Of a stretch of 64,000 nt of DNA, positions 33,241 through 46,796 are shown piece by piece. Origin of the DNA: Chaenocephalus aceratus (Eukaryota; Chordata; Actinopteri; Perciformes; Channichthyidae); assembly GCA_023974075.1 (NCBI GenBank), contig JAMFTG010000516.1:1-64000 (forward strand), given 5' to 3'. Position numbers and translations under genes: made by a program. The notes under the pieces are model-generated. The model saw nothing but the letters and a program-made list of their open reading frames with translations. It was not told the origin of the DNA and searched no databases. Position 1 is the first letter of the stretch. Every line of letters starts with the position of its first letter.

Positions 33241-34105
33241 GTCTTGCGTAGCAACAAAGATAAATACATTGTTTTATATTGGTGTAAAACAGTCAGGTCA
33301 TCTTGATAAAACGTATTGAGTTAAAGAACTTTGAGTTTTAGGGCGGTTATAAATGTGATAAAAGCAGCAAATCTTTATTTCACTTCAGGTTTAACTTAGG
33401 TGGGAAATGTTACCGTGTCTAATCATTAACCTGGTTTATGTCCCTGTTCATCTCAACAAAGTAAAACAAAATGTAAGTTAGTTACTAGACAAGCTTCTTT
33501 GTCCTTTAAAACAGATTACACAAATATTCCTGGGTGACTCATTTCAGAATAATATAAATTACAGAAGTATTATCAGTTAAATGTACTTCAAGCATCAAAA
33601 GTACTTGTTAAACATAATTGCACTTTTCAAAGCATTATTAAGGTTATTATAACCCTGTTTTCATCCCAGATATGTAAGTATTTTAGTTTTGCAGTTTGTC
33701 AGTGTGGACCAAATGTAGATACTTGAAATACTGTGTAGTGTATTCATACAGTACTGCATTATACAATATCAGCATATCATGTACAGTATTTATATATGAA
33801 CAAAGTAACTATGAGTGTTAAATAAATGTCGTGGAGTAAAAAGTACAATATCCGCCTCTGAAAGGAGTACAAATAAAGTAGCATCTCAAAGTACATACTT
33901 TTCAGAAGTGACCCTTTTTAGAATAATATATAGATATTTTATCACATGGTTACAATTATTGCTCCATTCATCTGTTTATCATTGTAATAGTTTTATAATA
34001 GTAAATCATAATGTATAAGTTGATTTCGTTTTCTATTGATTTGACAAATAAATGTAGTGAGTAGAAAAGTACAATGTTTGCTTCAAAAGGTAGAGGAGTA
34101 GAAGT
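33241..34105. repeat. 3' flank of the LINE composite, copy 3
   Basis: Same sequence as 24,011-24,910 with scattered one-base deletions and loss of one CTGTTTAT-type unit near 33,970. It ends at the start of array 4. Confidence 0.75.
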
Positions 34106-37100
34106 CTGAAGTCCAGTTCTGAGGTCTTTAAACTGGTTCCTCACTAACACTAGGAAAGTGGATCACATCACTCCTGTTCTGAAGTCTTTACACTGGTTCC
34201 TCACTAACACTAAGAAAGTGGATCAGTCCAGTTCTGAGGTCTTTACACTGGTTCCTCACTAACACTAGGAAAGTGGATCAGTCCAGTTCTGAGGACTTTA
34301 CACTGGTTCCTCACTAACACTAGGAAAGTGGATCACATCACTCCTGTTCTGAAGTCTTTACACTGGTTCCTCACTAACACTAAGAAAGTGGATCAGTCCA
34401 GTTCTGAAGTCTTTACACTGGTTCCTCACTAACACTAAGAAAGTGGATCAGTCCAGTTCTGAGGTCTTTACACAGGTTCCTCACCAACACTTAGAAAGTG
34501 GATCAGTCCATTTCTGAGGTCTTTAAACTGGTTCCTCACTAACACTAAGAAAGTGGATCAGTCCAGTTCTTAAGTATTTACACTGGTTCCTCACTAACAC
34601 TAAGAAAGTGGGTCACATCACTCCTGTTCTGAAGTATTTACACTGGTTCCTCACTAACACTAAGAAAGTGGATCACATCACTCCTGTTCTAAAGTCTTTA
34701 CACTGGTTCCTCACTAACACTAAGAAAGTGGATCACATCACTCCTGTTCTGAAGTCTTTACACTGGTTCCTCACTAACACTAAGAAAGTGGATCAGTCCA
34801 GTTCTGAGGTCTTTAAACGGATTCCTCACTAACACTATGAAAGTGGATCAGTCCAGTGCTGAGGTCTTTACACTGGTTCCTCACTAACACTAATAAAGTG
34901 GATCAGTCCAGTTCTGAGGTCTTTACACTGGTTCCTCACCAACACTTAGAAAGTGGATCAGTCCATTTCTGAGGTCTTTAATGGATTCCTCACTAACACT
35001 ATGAAAGTGGATCAGTCCAGTTCTTAAGTCGTTACACTGGTTCCTCACTAACACTAAGAAAGTGGATCACATCACTCCTGTTCTGAAGTCTTTACACTGA
35101 TTCCTCACTAACACTATGAAAGTGGATCAGTCCAGTTCTGAGGTCTTTACACTGGTTCCTCACTAACACGAAGAAAGTGGATCACATCACTCCTGTTCTG
35201 AGTCTTTACACTGGTTCCTCACTAACACTAAGAAAGTGGATCAGTCCAGTTCTTAGGTCTTTAAACTGGTTCCTCACTAACACTAGGAAAGTGGATCAGT
35301 CCAGTTCTTAAGTCGTTACACTGGTTCCTCACTAACACTAAGAAAGTGGATAGTCCAGTTCTGAGGTCTTTAAACTGGTTCCTCACTAACACTAAGAAAG
35401 TGGATCAGTCCAGTTCCGAGGTCTTTACACTGGTTCCTCACAACACTAAGAAAGTGGATCAGTCCATTTCTGAGGTCTTTACACTGGTTCCTCACTAACA
35501 CACTAGAAAGTGGATCAGTCCAGTTCCGAGGTCTTTACACTGGTTCCTCACTAACACTAAGAAAGTGGATCAGTCCAGTTCCGGTCTTTACACTGGTTCC
35601 TCACTAACACTAAGAAAGTGGATCAGTCCAGTTCTGAGGTCTTTACACTTTCCTCACTAACACTAAGAAAGTGGATCAGTCCAGTTCTGAGGTCTTTAAA
35701 CGGATTCCTCACTAACACTATGAAAGTGGATCTGTCCAGTTCTTAAGTATGTACACTGGTTCCTCACTAACACTAAGAAAGTGGATCACATCACTCCTGT
35801 TCTGAAGTCTTTACACTGGTTCCTCACTAACACTAAGAAAGTGGATCAGTCCAGTTCTGAGGTCTTTACACTGGTTCCTCACCAACACTTAGAAAAAGGA
35901 TCAGTCCATTTCTGAGGTCTTTAAACGGATTCCTCACTAACACTATGAAAGTGGATCAGTGCAGTTCTTAAGTATTTACACTGGTTCCTCACTAACACTA
36001 AGAAAGTGGATCACATCACTCCTGTTCTGAAGTCTTTACACTGGTTCCTCACTAACACTAAGAAAGTGGATCACATCACTCCTGTTCAAGTCTTTACACT
36101 GATTCCTCACTAACACTATGAAAGTGGATCTGTCCAGTTCTTAAGTATGTACACTGGTTCCTCACTAACACTAAGAAGTGGATCACATCACTCCTGTTCT
36201 GAAGTCTTTACACTGGTTCCTCACTAACACTAAGAAAGTGGATCAGTCCAGTTCTGAGGTCTTTACACTGGTTCCTCACCAACACTTAGAAAGTGGATCA
36301 GTCCATTTCTGAGGTCTTTAAACGGATTCCTCACTAACACTATGAAAGTGGATCAGTGCAGTTCTTAAGTATTTACACTGGTTCCTCACTAACACTAAGA
36401 AAGTGGATCACATCACTCCTGTTCTGAAGTCTTTACACTGGTTCCTCACTAACACTAAGAAAGTGGATCAGTCCAGTTCTGAGGTCTTTACACTGGTTCC
36501 TCACTAACACTAAGAAAGTGGATCAGTCCAGTTCTGAGGTCTTTACACTGATTCCTCCTAACACTAAGAAAGTGGATCAGTCCAGTGCTGAGGTCTTTAA
36601 ACGGGTTCCTCACTAACACTAGGAAAGTGGATCAGTCCAGTTCTTAAGTCTTTACACTGGTTCCTCACTAAAACTAAGAAAGTGGATCACATCACTCCTG
36701 TTCTGAAGTCTTTACACTGGTTCCTCACTAACACTAAGAAAGTGGATCACATCACTCCTGTTCTGAAGTCTTTACACTGGTTCCTCACTAAGACTAAGAA
36801 AGTGGATCAGTCCAGTTCTGAGGTCTTTAACGGATTCCTCACTAACACTATGAAAGTGGATCTGTCCAGTTCTTAAGTGTACACTGGTTCCTCACTAACA
36901 CTAAGAAAGTGGATCACATCACTCCTGTTCTGAAGTCTTTACACTGGTTCCTCACTAACACTAAGAAAGTGGATGAGTCCAGTTCTGAGGTCTTTACACT
37001 GGTTCCTCACCAACACTTAGAAAGTGGATCAGTCCATTTCTGAGGTCTTTAAACGGATTCCTCACTAACACTATGAAAGTGGATCAGTGCAGTTCTTAAG

Positions 37101-40100
37101 TATTTACACTGGTTCCTCACTAACACTAAGAAAGTGGATCACATCACTCCTGTTCTGAAGTCTTTACACTGGTTCCTCACCAACACTAAGAAAGTGGATC
37201 AGTCCAGTTCTGAGGTCTTTAAACTGGTTCCTCACTAACACTAGGAAAGTGGATCAGTCCAGTTCTTAAGTCTTTACACTGGTTCCTCACTAACACTAAG
37301 AAAGTGGATCACATCACTCCTGTTCTGAAGTCTTTACACTGGTTCCTCACTAACACTAAGAAAGTGGATCACATCACTCCTGTTCTGAAGTCTTTACACT
37401 GGTTCCTCACTAACACTAGGAAAGTGGATCAGTCCAGTTCTGAAGTCTTTAAACTGGTTCCTCACTAACACTAAGAAAGTGGATCATTCCTGTTCTGAAG
37501 TCTTTACAACTGATTCCTCACTAACACTATGAAAGTGGGTCAGTCCAGTTCTGAAGTCTTTACACTGGTTCCTCACTAACACTAGGAAAGTGGATCACAT
37601 CACTCCTGTTCTTAAGTCTTTACACTGGTTCCTCACTAACACTAAGAAAGTGGATCACATCACTCCTGTTCTGAAGTCTTTACACTGGTTTCTCACTAAC
37701 ACTAAGAAAGTGGATCAGTCCAGTTCTGCGGTCTTTACACTGGTTCCTCACTAACACTAGGAAAGTGGATCAGTCCAGTTCTGAGGTCTTTACACTGGTT
37801 CCTCACTAACACTAGGAAAGTGGATCACATCACTCCTGTTCTGAAGTCTTTACACTGGTTCCTCACTAACACTAAGAAAGTGGATCAGTCAGTCTGTTTC
37901 TTACACACTGGTTCCTCACTAACACTAGAAAGTGGATCAGTCCAGTTCTGAGGTCTTTACACAGGTCCTCACCAACACTTCGAAAGTGGTCAGTCCATTT
38001 CTGAGGTCTTTAAACGGATTCCTCACTAACACTATGAAAGTGGATCAGTGCAGTTCTTAAGTATTTACACTGGTTCCTCACTAACACTAAGAAAGTGGAT
38101 CACATCATCCTGTTCTGAAGTCTTTACACTGGTTCCTCACTAACACTAAGAAAGTGGATCAGTCCAGTTCTGAGGTCTTTAACTGGTTCCTCACTAACAC
38201 TAGGAAAGTGGATCAGTCCAGTTCTTAAGTCTTTACACTGGTTCCTCACTAACACTAAGAAAGTGGATCACATCACTCCTGTTCTGAAGTCTTTACACTG
38301 GTTCCTCACTAACACTAGGAAAGTGGATCAGTCCAGTTCTGAAGTCTTTAACTGGTTCCTCACTAACACTAAGAAAGTGGATCAGTCCAGTTCTGAGGTC
38401 TTTAACTGGTTCCTCACTAACACTAGGAAAGTGAATCGGTCCAGTTCTGAAGTCTTTAACTGGTTCCTCACTAACACTAAGAAAGTGGATCAGTCCAGTT
38501 CTGAGGTCTTTAACTGGTTCCTCACTAACACTAGGAAAGTGGATCAGTCCAGTTCTGAGTCTTTACACTGGTTCCTCACTAACACTAGGAAAGTGGATCA
38601 CATCACTCCTGTTCTGAGTCTTTACACTGGTTTCTCACTAACACTAAGAAAGTGGATCAGTCCAGTTTGAGGTCTTTACACTGGTTCCTCACTAACATAG
38701 GAAAGTGGATCACATCACTCCTGTTCTGAAGTCTTTACACTGGTTCCTCACTAACACACTAAGAAAGTGGATCAGTCCAGTTCTGAGGTCTTTACACTGG
38801 TTCCTCACTAACACTAGAAAGTGGATCAGTCCAGTTCTGAAGTCTTTACACTGGTTCCTCACTAACACTAAGAAAGTGGATCAGTCCAGTTCTGAGGTCT
38901 TTACACAGGTTCCTCACCAACACTAGAAAGTGGATCAGTCCATTTCTGAGTCTTTAAACGGATTCCTCACTAACACTAGAAAGTGGATCAGTCCAGTTCT
39001 TAAGTATTTACACTGGTTCCTCACTAACACTAAGAAAGTGGATCACATCACTCCTGTTCTGAAGTCTTTACACTGGTTCCTCACTAACACTAAGAAAGTG
39101 GATCAGTCCAGTTCTGGTCTTTAAACTGGTTCCTCACTAACACTAGGAAAGTGGATCAGTCCAGTTCTTAAGTCTTTACACTGGTTCCTCACTAACACTA
39201 AGAAAGTGGACATCACTCCTGTTCTGAAGTCTTTACACTGGTTCCTCACTAACACTAGGAAAGTGGATCAGTCCAGTTCTGAAGTCTTTAACTGGTTCCT
39301 CACTAACACTAGGAAAGTGGATCAGTCCAGTTCTGAAGTCTTTACACTGGTTCCTCACTAACACTAGGAAAGTGGATCACATCACTCCTGTTCTGAAGTC
39401 TTTACACTGGTTCTCACTAACACTAAGAAAGTGGATCAGTCCAGTTCTGAGGTCTTTACACTGGTTCCTCACTAACACTAGGAAAGTGGATCAGTCCAGT
39501 TCTGAGGTCTTTACACTGGTTCCTCACTAACAATAGGAAAGTGGATCACATCACTCCTGTTCTGAAGTCTTTACACTGGTTCCTCACTAACACTAAGAAA
39601 GTGGATCAGTCCAGTTCTGAGGTCTTTACACTGGTTCCTCACTAACACTAAGAAAGTGGATCAGTCCAGTTCTGAAGTCTTTACACTGGTTCCTCACTAA
39701 CACTAAGAAAGTGGATCAGTCCAGTTCTGAGGTCTTTACACAGGTTCCTCACAACACTAGAAAGTGGATCAGTCCATTTCTGAGGTCTTTAAACGGTTCC
39801 TCACTAACACTAGAAAGTGGATCAGTGCAGTTCTTAAGTATTTACACTGGTTCCTCACTAACACTAAGAAAGTGGATCACATCACTCCTGTTCTGAAGTC
39901 TTTACACTGGTTCCTCACTAACACTAAGAAAGTGGATCAGTCCAGTTCTGAGGTCTTTAAACTGGTTCCTCACTAACACTAGGAAAGTGGATCAGTCCAG
40001 TTCTTAAGTCTTTACACTGGTTCCTCACTAACACTAAGAAAGTGGATCACATCACTCCTGTTCTGAAGTCTTTACACTGGTTCCTCACTAACACTAGGAA

Positions 40101-43100
40101 AGTGGATCAGTCCAGTTCTGAAGTCTTTAAACTGGTTCCTCACTAACACTAAGAAAGTGGATCAGTCCAGTTCTGAGGTCTTTAACTGGTTCCTCACTAA
40201 CACTAGGAAAGTGGATCAGTCCAGTTCTTAAGTCGTTACACTGGTTCCTCACTAACACTAAGAAAGTGGATCAGTCCTGTTCTGAGTCTTTACACTGATT
40301 CCTCACTAACACTATGAAAGTGGGTCAGTCCAGTTCTGAAGTCTTTACACTGGTTCCTCACTAACACTAGGAAAGTGGATCACATCACTCCTGTTCTGAA
40401 GTCTTTACACTGGTTTCTCACTAACACTAAGAAAGTGGATCAGTCCAGTTCTGAGGTCTTTACACTGGTTCCTCACTAACACTAGGAAAGTGGATCAGTC
40501 CAGTTCTGAGGTCTTTACACTGGTTCCTCACTAACACTAGGAAAGTGGATCACATCACTCCTGTTCTGAAGTCTTTACACTGGTTCCTCACTAACACTAA
40601 GAAAGTGGATCATTCCAGTTCTGAAGTCTTTACACTGGTTCCTCACTAACACTAAAGAAAGTGGATCAGTCCAGTTCTGAGGTCTTTACAAGGTTCCTCA
40701 CCAACACTTAGAAAGTGGATCAGTCCATTTCTGAGGTCTTTAAACTGATTCCTCACTAACACTAAGAAAGTGGATTAGTCCAGTTCTGAGGTCTTTAAAC
40801 TGGTTCCTCACTAACACTAGGAAAGTTGATCAGTCCAGTTCTTAAGTCTTTACACTGATTTCTCACTAACACTAAGAAAGTAGATCACATCACTCCTGTT
40901 CTGAAGTCTTTACACTGGTTCCTCACTGACACTAAGAAAGTGGATCAGTCCAGTTCCGAGGTCTTTACACTGGTTCTCACTAACACTAAGAAAGTGGATC
41001 AGCCCAGTTCTGAGGTCTTTAACTGGTTCCTCACTAACACTAAGGAAAGTGGATCAGTCCAGTTCTAGTATTTACACTGATTCCTCACTAACACTAAGAA
41101 AGTGGATCACATCAGTCCTGTTCTGAGTCTTTACACTGGTTCCTCACTAACACTAAGAAAGTGGATCAGTCCAGTTCTGAGGTCTTTACACTGGTTCCTC
41201 ACTAACACTAAGAAAGTGGATCAGTCCAGTTCTGAGGTCTTTACACTGGTTCCTCACTAACACTAAGAAAGTGGATCAGTCCAGTTCTGAGGTCTTTACA
41301 CTGGTTCCTCACTAACACTAAGAAAGTGGATCAGTCCAGTTCTGAGGTCTTTACACTGGTTCCTCACTAACACTAAGAAAGTGGATCAGTCCAGTCTGAG
41401 GTCTTTAAACTGGTTCCTCCTAACACTAGAAAGTGGATCAGTCCAGTCTTTTCAAACACTAGGAAAGTGGATCAGTCCAGTTCTGAGGTCTTTACACTGG
41501 TTCCTCACTAACACTAGGAAAGTGGATCAGTCCAGTTCTGAGGTCTTTACACTGGTTCCTCACTAACAATAGGAAAGTGGATCACATCACTCCTGTTCTG
41601 AAGTCTTTACACTGGTTCCTCACTAACACTAAGAAAGTGGATCAGTCCAGTTCTGAGGTCTTTACACTGGTTCCTCACTAACACTAAGAAAGTGGATCAG
41701 TCCAGTTCTGAAGTCTTTACACTGGTTCCTCACTAACACTAAGAAAGTGGATCAGTCCAGTTCTGAGGTCTTTACACAGGTTCCTCACCAACACTTAGAA
41801 AGTGGATCAGTCCATTTCTGAGGTCTTTAAACTTCCTCACTAACACTATGAAAGTGGATCAGTGCAGTTCTTAAGTATTTACACTGGTTCCTCACTAACA
41901 CTAAGAAAGTGGATCACATCACTCCTGTTCTGAAGTCTTTACACTGGTTCCTCACTAACACTAAGAAAGTGGATCAGTCCAGTTCTGAGGTCTTTAAACT
42001 GGTTCCTCACTAACACTAGGAAAGTGGATCAGTCCAGTTCTTAAGTCTTTACACTGGTTCCTCACTAACACTAAGAAAGTGGATCACATCACTCCTGTTC
42101 TGAAGTCTTTACACTGGTTCCTCACTAACACTAGGAAAGTGGATCAGTCCAGTTCTGAAGTCTTTAAACTGGTTCCTCACTAACACTAAGAAAGTGGATC
42201 AGTCCAGTTCTGAGGTCTTTAACTGGTTCCTCACTAACACTAGGAAAGTGGATCAGTCCAGTTCTTAAGTCGTTACACTGGTTCCTCACTAACACTAAGA
42301 AATGGATCAGTCCTGTTCTGAAGTCTTTACACTGATTCCTCACTAACACTATGAAAGTGGGTCAGTCCAGTTCTGAAGTCTTTACACTGGTTCCTCACTA
42401 ACACTAGGAAAGTGGATCACATCACTCCTGTTCTGAAGTCTTTACACTGGTTTCTCACTAACACTAGAAAGTGGATCATTCCAGTTCTGAGGTCTTTACA
42501 CTGGTTCCTCACTAACACTAGGAAAGTGGATCAGTCCAGTTCTGAGGTCTTTACACTGGGTTCCTCACTAACACTAGGAAAGTGGATCAGTCCAGTTCTG
42601 AGGTCTTTACACTGGTTCCTCACTAACACTAGGAAAGTGGATCACATCACTCCTGTTCTGAAGTCTTTACACTGGTTCCTCACTAACACTAGAAAGTGGA
42701 TCAGTCCAGTTTTCTGAGGTCTTTACACAGGTTCCTCACCAACACTTAGAAAGTGGATCAGTCCAGTGCTGAGGTCTTTAAACTGGTTCCTCACTAACAC
42801 TAGGAAGTGGATCAGTCCAGTTCTTAAGTCTTTACACTGGTTCCTCACTAACACTAGGAAAGTGGATCAGTCCAGTTCTGAGGTCTTTACACTGGTTCCT
42901 CACCAACACTAAGAAAGTGGATCACGTCACTCCTGTTCTGAAGTCTTTACACTGGTTCCTCACTAACACTAGAAAGTGGATCAGTCCAGTTCTGAGGTCT
43001 TTAAACTGGTTCCTCACTAACACTAGGAAAGTGGATCAGTCCAGTTCTTAAGTCTTTACACTGGTTCCTCACTAACACTAGGAAAGTGGATCAGTCCAGT

Positions 43101-43944
43101 TCTTAAGTCGTTACACTGATTCCTCACTAACACTAAGAAAGTGGATCACATCACTCCTGTTCTGAAGTCTTTACACTGATTCCTCACTAACACTATGAAA
43201 GTGGATCAGTCCAGTTCTGAGGTCTTTACACTGGTTCCTCAAACACGAAGAAAGTGGATCACATCACTCCTGTTCTGAAGTCTTTACACTGGTTCCTCAC
43301 TAACACTAGAAAGTGGATCAGTCCAGTTCTGAGGTATTTTACACTGGTTCCTCACCAAAACTTAGAAAGTGGGATCAGTCCATTTCTGAGGTCTTTAAAC
43401 TGATTCCTCACTAACACTATGAAAGTGGATCAGTCCAGTTCTTAAGTATCTACACTGGTTCCTCACTAACACTAAGAAAGTGGATCACATCACTCCTGTT
43501 CTGAAGTCTTTAAACTGTTTCCTCACTAACACTAGGAAAGTGGATCAGTCCAGTTTTAATTATTTTCACTGGGTTCCTCACCAACACTTAGAAAGTGGAG
43601 CAGTCCATTCTGAGGTCTTTAAACTGATTCCTCACTAACACTATGAAAGTGGATCAGTCCAGTTCTTAAGTATTTACACTGGTTCCTCACTAACACTAAG
43701 AAAGTGGATCACATCACTCCTATTCTGAAGTCTTTACACTGGTTCCTCACTAACACTAAGAAAGTGGATCAGTCCAGTTCTGAGGTCTTTAAACTGGTTC
43801 CTCACTAACACTAGGAAAGTGGATCAGTCCAGTTCTGAGGTCTTTACACTGGTTCCTCACTAACACTAAGAAGTGGATCAGTCCAGTGCTGAGGTCTTTG
43901 AACTGGTTCCTCACTAACACTAAGAAAGTGGATCACATCACTCC
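34106..43944 (+). repeat. LINE-derived minisatellite array 4 (~9.8 kb, ~170 units)
   Basis: An unbroken array of the 55/60-bp units. Several higher-order blocks recur, for example runs at about 38,250-38,350, 40,020-40,120 and 42,050-42,150. Single-base deletions are common, especially from about 37.9 to 43.9 kb, which suggests consensus error or free drift. It runs into a LINE 3' end at 43,945. It has no own coding function: frames stay open only where 60-bp units are consecutive. Confidence 0.9.
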
Positions 43945-44480
43945 TGTTCTGAAGTCTTTACACTGGCTTCCTGTGTGTCTAAGAATACATTTCAAAATAC
44001 TGCTGCTGGTTTATAAGCACTGAATGGTTTAGGCCCAAAATACATTACTGACCTCCTGCTAAATGATGAACCATCCAGATCTCTCAGGTCTTCAGGGACT
44101 GGTCAGCTTCCTGTCCCCAGAGTCAGAACTAAACATGGAGAAGCAGCGTTCAGTTATTATGCTCCAAATATCTGGAACAAACTCCCAGAAACCTGCAGGT
44201 CCGCTGCAACTCTTACTACTTTTAAATCTAGGCCACTATTCTATTTTCAGAAACCTTTTTTAAATAGCCATTCACATCTTACACGGCACTGTAACTTTAT
44301 GAATGTATTTTAAACCTGTTTTATCCTATTTTAGATTGTTTTATTTGTATTCTCTTAGCTTTTTAATGACCGTTTTAAACTTAAAATGTCATTCTATGTT
44401 TTGTTTCTGTTGCACTATGTCTAAATGCTTTCAATGTATTTTTTGTAAAGCACTTTGAATTTCCTTGAAATGGGCTGAAT
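43945..44480 (+). mobile_element. LINE ORF2 C-terminus and 3' end, copy 4
   Basis: Same segment as copy 1 (HITPVLKSLHWLPVC...) with a one-base loss in TTTATAAGCACTG that breaks the frame and several substitutions. It is the most diverged of the four. Confidence 0.8.
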
Positions 44481-46796
44481 CGATAAACGTGTCTTGCATA
44501 GCAACAAAGATAAATACATTGTTTTATATTGGTGTAAAACTGTCAGGTCATCTTGATAAAACATATTGAGTTAAAGAACTTTGAGTTTTAGGGCGGTTAT
44601 AAATGTGATAAAAGCAGCAATCTTTCCTTCACTTTCAGGTTTACTCAGTGTGGAAATGTTACCGTGTCTAATCATTAACCTGGTGTATGTCCCTGTTCAT
44701 CTCAAACAAAGTAAAACAAAAATGTAAGTTAGTTACTAAGACAAGCTTCTTTGTCTTTAAAACAGATTACACAAATATTCCTGGGTGACTCATTTCAGAA
44801 TATCTAAGTACAGATGTATTATCAGTTAAATGTACTTCAAGCATCAAAAGTACTTTGTGTGATATCAATGATACACGGTATACTGTTGTAGAGGAATGGT
44901 TTTCTGTTTCGATGGCTGTGCTGTTGGTTGATGAAAGGAATTGTGATTCTAAATAGTGGGTTTAGCGATTGAGAAAAACTGTAATTGTATGTTCTACTAA
45001 TACAATTTTTACTAACAAGTATATATTCTGATATAACTCTTTTGTAGCCCTCTATAACAGATGTAATAACTTGTATTTAGTTATTTAATTACAGCACTAC
45101 ATGGAGCTAGTTACTCTACATTTTCATATTGTTTCAAATAAAGAACCAAACGTGTGCTCTTATATTAAATATTCATAAACATGCACATGTCTAATCTAGA
45201 ATGAAACTTCAGGAGACGTAATGAAATGTCTATCCTATAGCATATTTTAAAAACCTTTATTTACATGTTCTTGAAACATATCTTCAGGGAAACAAAATCA
45301 CCTACTTTGCACATTTACTACTTTTTCACCAAAAAACTTCCCCATAATCAGAAAACCATCTGTTTTTGTTTTTGAACTAAATATCTGCTGAGAGGATTTC
45401 TAATTAGGGTCAACACCTGATTTGCATCTCTCTGATAGCTTTGAAAGATTTGAGGTATTCGACCTAACATGTATTTATAATGTAACGATACATTCCTCTA
45501 AACCCCAAGAGGCGGCATCGAGCTTTGCTCAGAGGTCAGGCGATAATAGAAAGAGCTGCTGTCTTTCAGTAGACCACAACAGTCTACTTGTTTTATTGAT
45601 TCACTTGATATATGGTTACAAATGATTACAAAGGATAACAATGATTACATGATGAAGAAACAGAATCTGAACCAAACTGCTGAAACTCAAGTCTCAAAAT
45701 AAAACCATGAATGCTTAATATCTAAAAAGGTAAAATGCAAAGTAACTGAATGCAAATCTTAAAAACAGGAGACGTTTCTTTCAACTCTGTCGTCACTGAC
45801 ACCTGTTTCATAAACAGCACATTCCAGGTGATCGCCGTCATACATGGTTACAGAAACACCACGAACAAATGATTCAATGATGAAGAAACAGATGAACTCG
45901 ACTGACAACAATCAAGTCTCAAAATAAAGCAACTCACGATGAACATCTAAAACGTTATAAATGCAACTCGTAGAAAACTAGAAATGGAGTTTTTCCTTGT
46001 TTCCACTTTCCAGCAGAAAGCTGCGTCTCTTTTATAAGCAGTCCATGTGATGAGTGAGATCTGAAGAAACTGAGCTGCAGCTCAAACATCCTCATATGTG
46101 GAGAATACACAATAATATCAGAACAAGTGATTACACATCGTCTTTTACTCCAAACATAGTTTACACATCAGTAAAAAGCCTCAGGAGCTGCAAAGTCTTT
46201 CTGCAGAACTGTCAGCTAAAGATTCAAAGGCATCTTTTCTTATTCCAAAGTATTCGCCTCAGTCAATTTACTTTACAGGAAAACAACAGGTCATCAAATC
46301 ATGCATTGGTTTATTTGCCGTGCTTTAGAGGAGAGAGAGCTGCTGTAGCTGACATTGACCAGCAGGGGGGGCTCTTTCCTCAGTTTGAAACCAGAGCAAC
46401 AATGGAGGGTCTGTGTTCGTCTGGAGCTCCACAAACTCTCTCCATTATATTCATGGTAGTAACGACGAGTATCCTCAAACAACGTCTCTTCCAAACAATC
46501 CTTCAGTTAGTTTTCTTCCTCTTCTGCTCGGTAACCAGCTGGAGGAGCATGCACGGTCGCTACATGTTGGGCTGCATACGGAACTACACGGACATTGTGA
46601 GGAGGGACTTTGGGTCACAAAGGACAAAGGGAACCCACAAGGTGGAACATATGAATTGGCCACAACGTGAACAGTGAAGCAAGGATTGGTTATTGAACGG
46701 TAAACCACAAAGGGCGCAGTTTCCAGGAATTACAAAGATAAAAAAGGTCAATCACATGATATCAACATCACACTTGGTATAATGAAATACCTTTCA
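44481..46796. other. Intergenic; composite flank end, then unique AT-rich sequence
   Basis: The shared flank ends near 44,850. Beyond it no gene is recognised. About 45,610-45,720 and 45,840-45,960 are diverged duplicates (GATGAAGAAACAGA, CAAGTCTCAAAATAAA). As the GTPase-like locus lies on the minus strand with its stop at 46,797, the part near 46 kb could include its 3' untranslated region. A 207-codon plus-strand frame at 46,054-46,677 has no recognisable domain. Confidence 0.5.

Noticed and set aside
22695..43944. CRISPR-like regular repeats
   Set aside because: Units are contiguous without unique spacers, continue into LINE coding sequence, and lie in vertebrate DNA.
46054..46677. 207-codon plus-strand frame
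   Set aside because: There is no recognisable domain or splice context, and it lies antisense to the region downstream of the GTPase locus.
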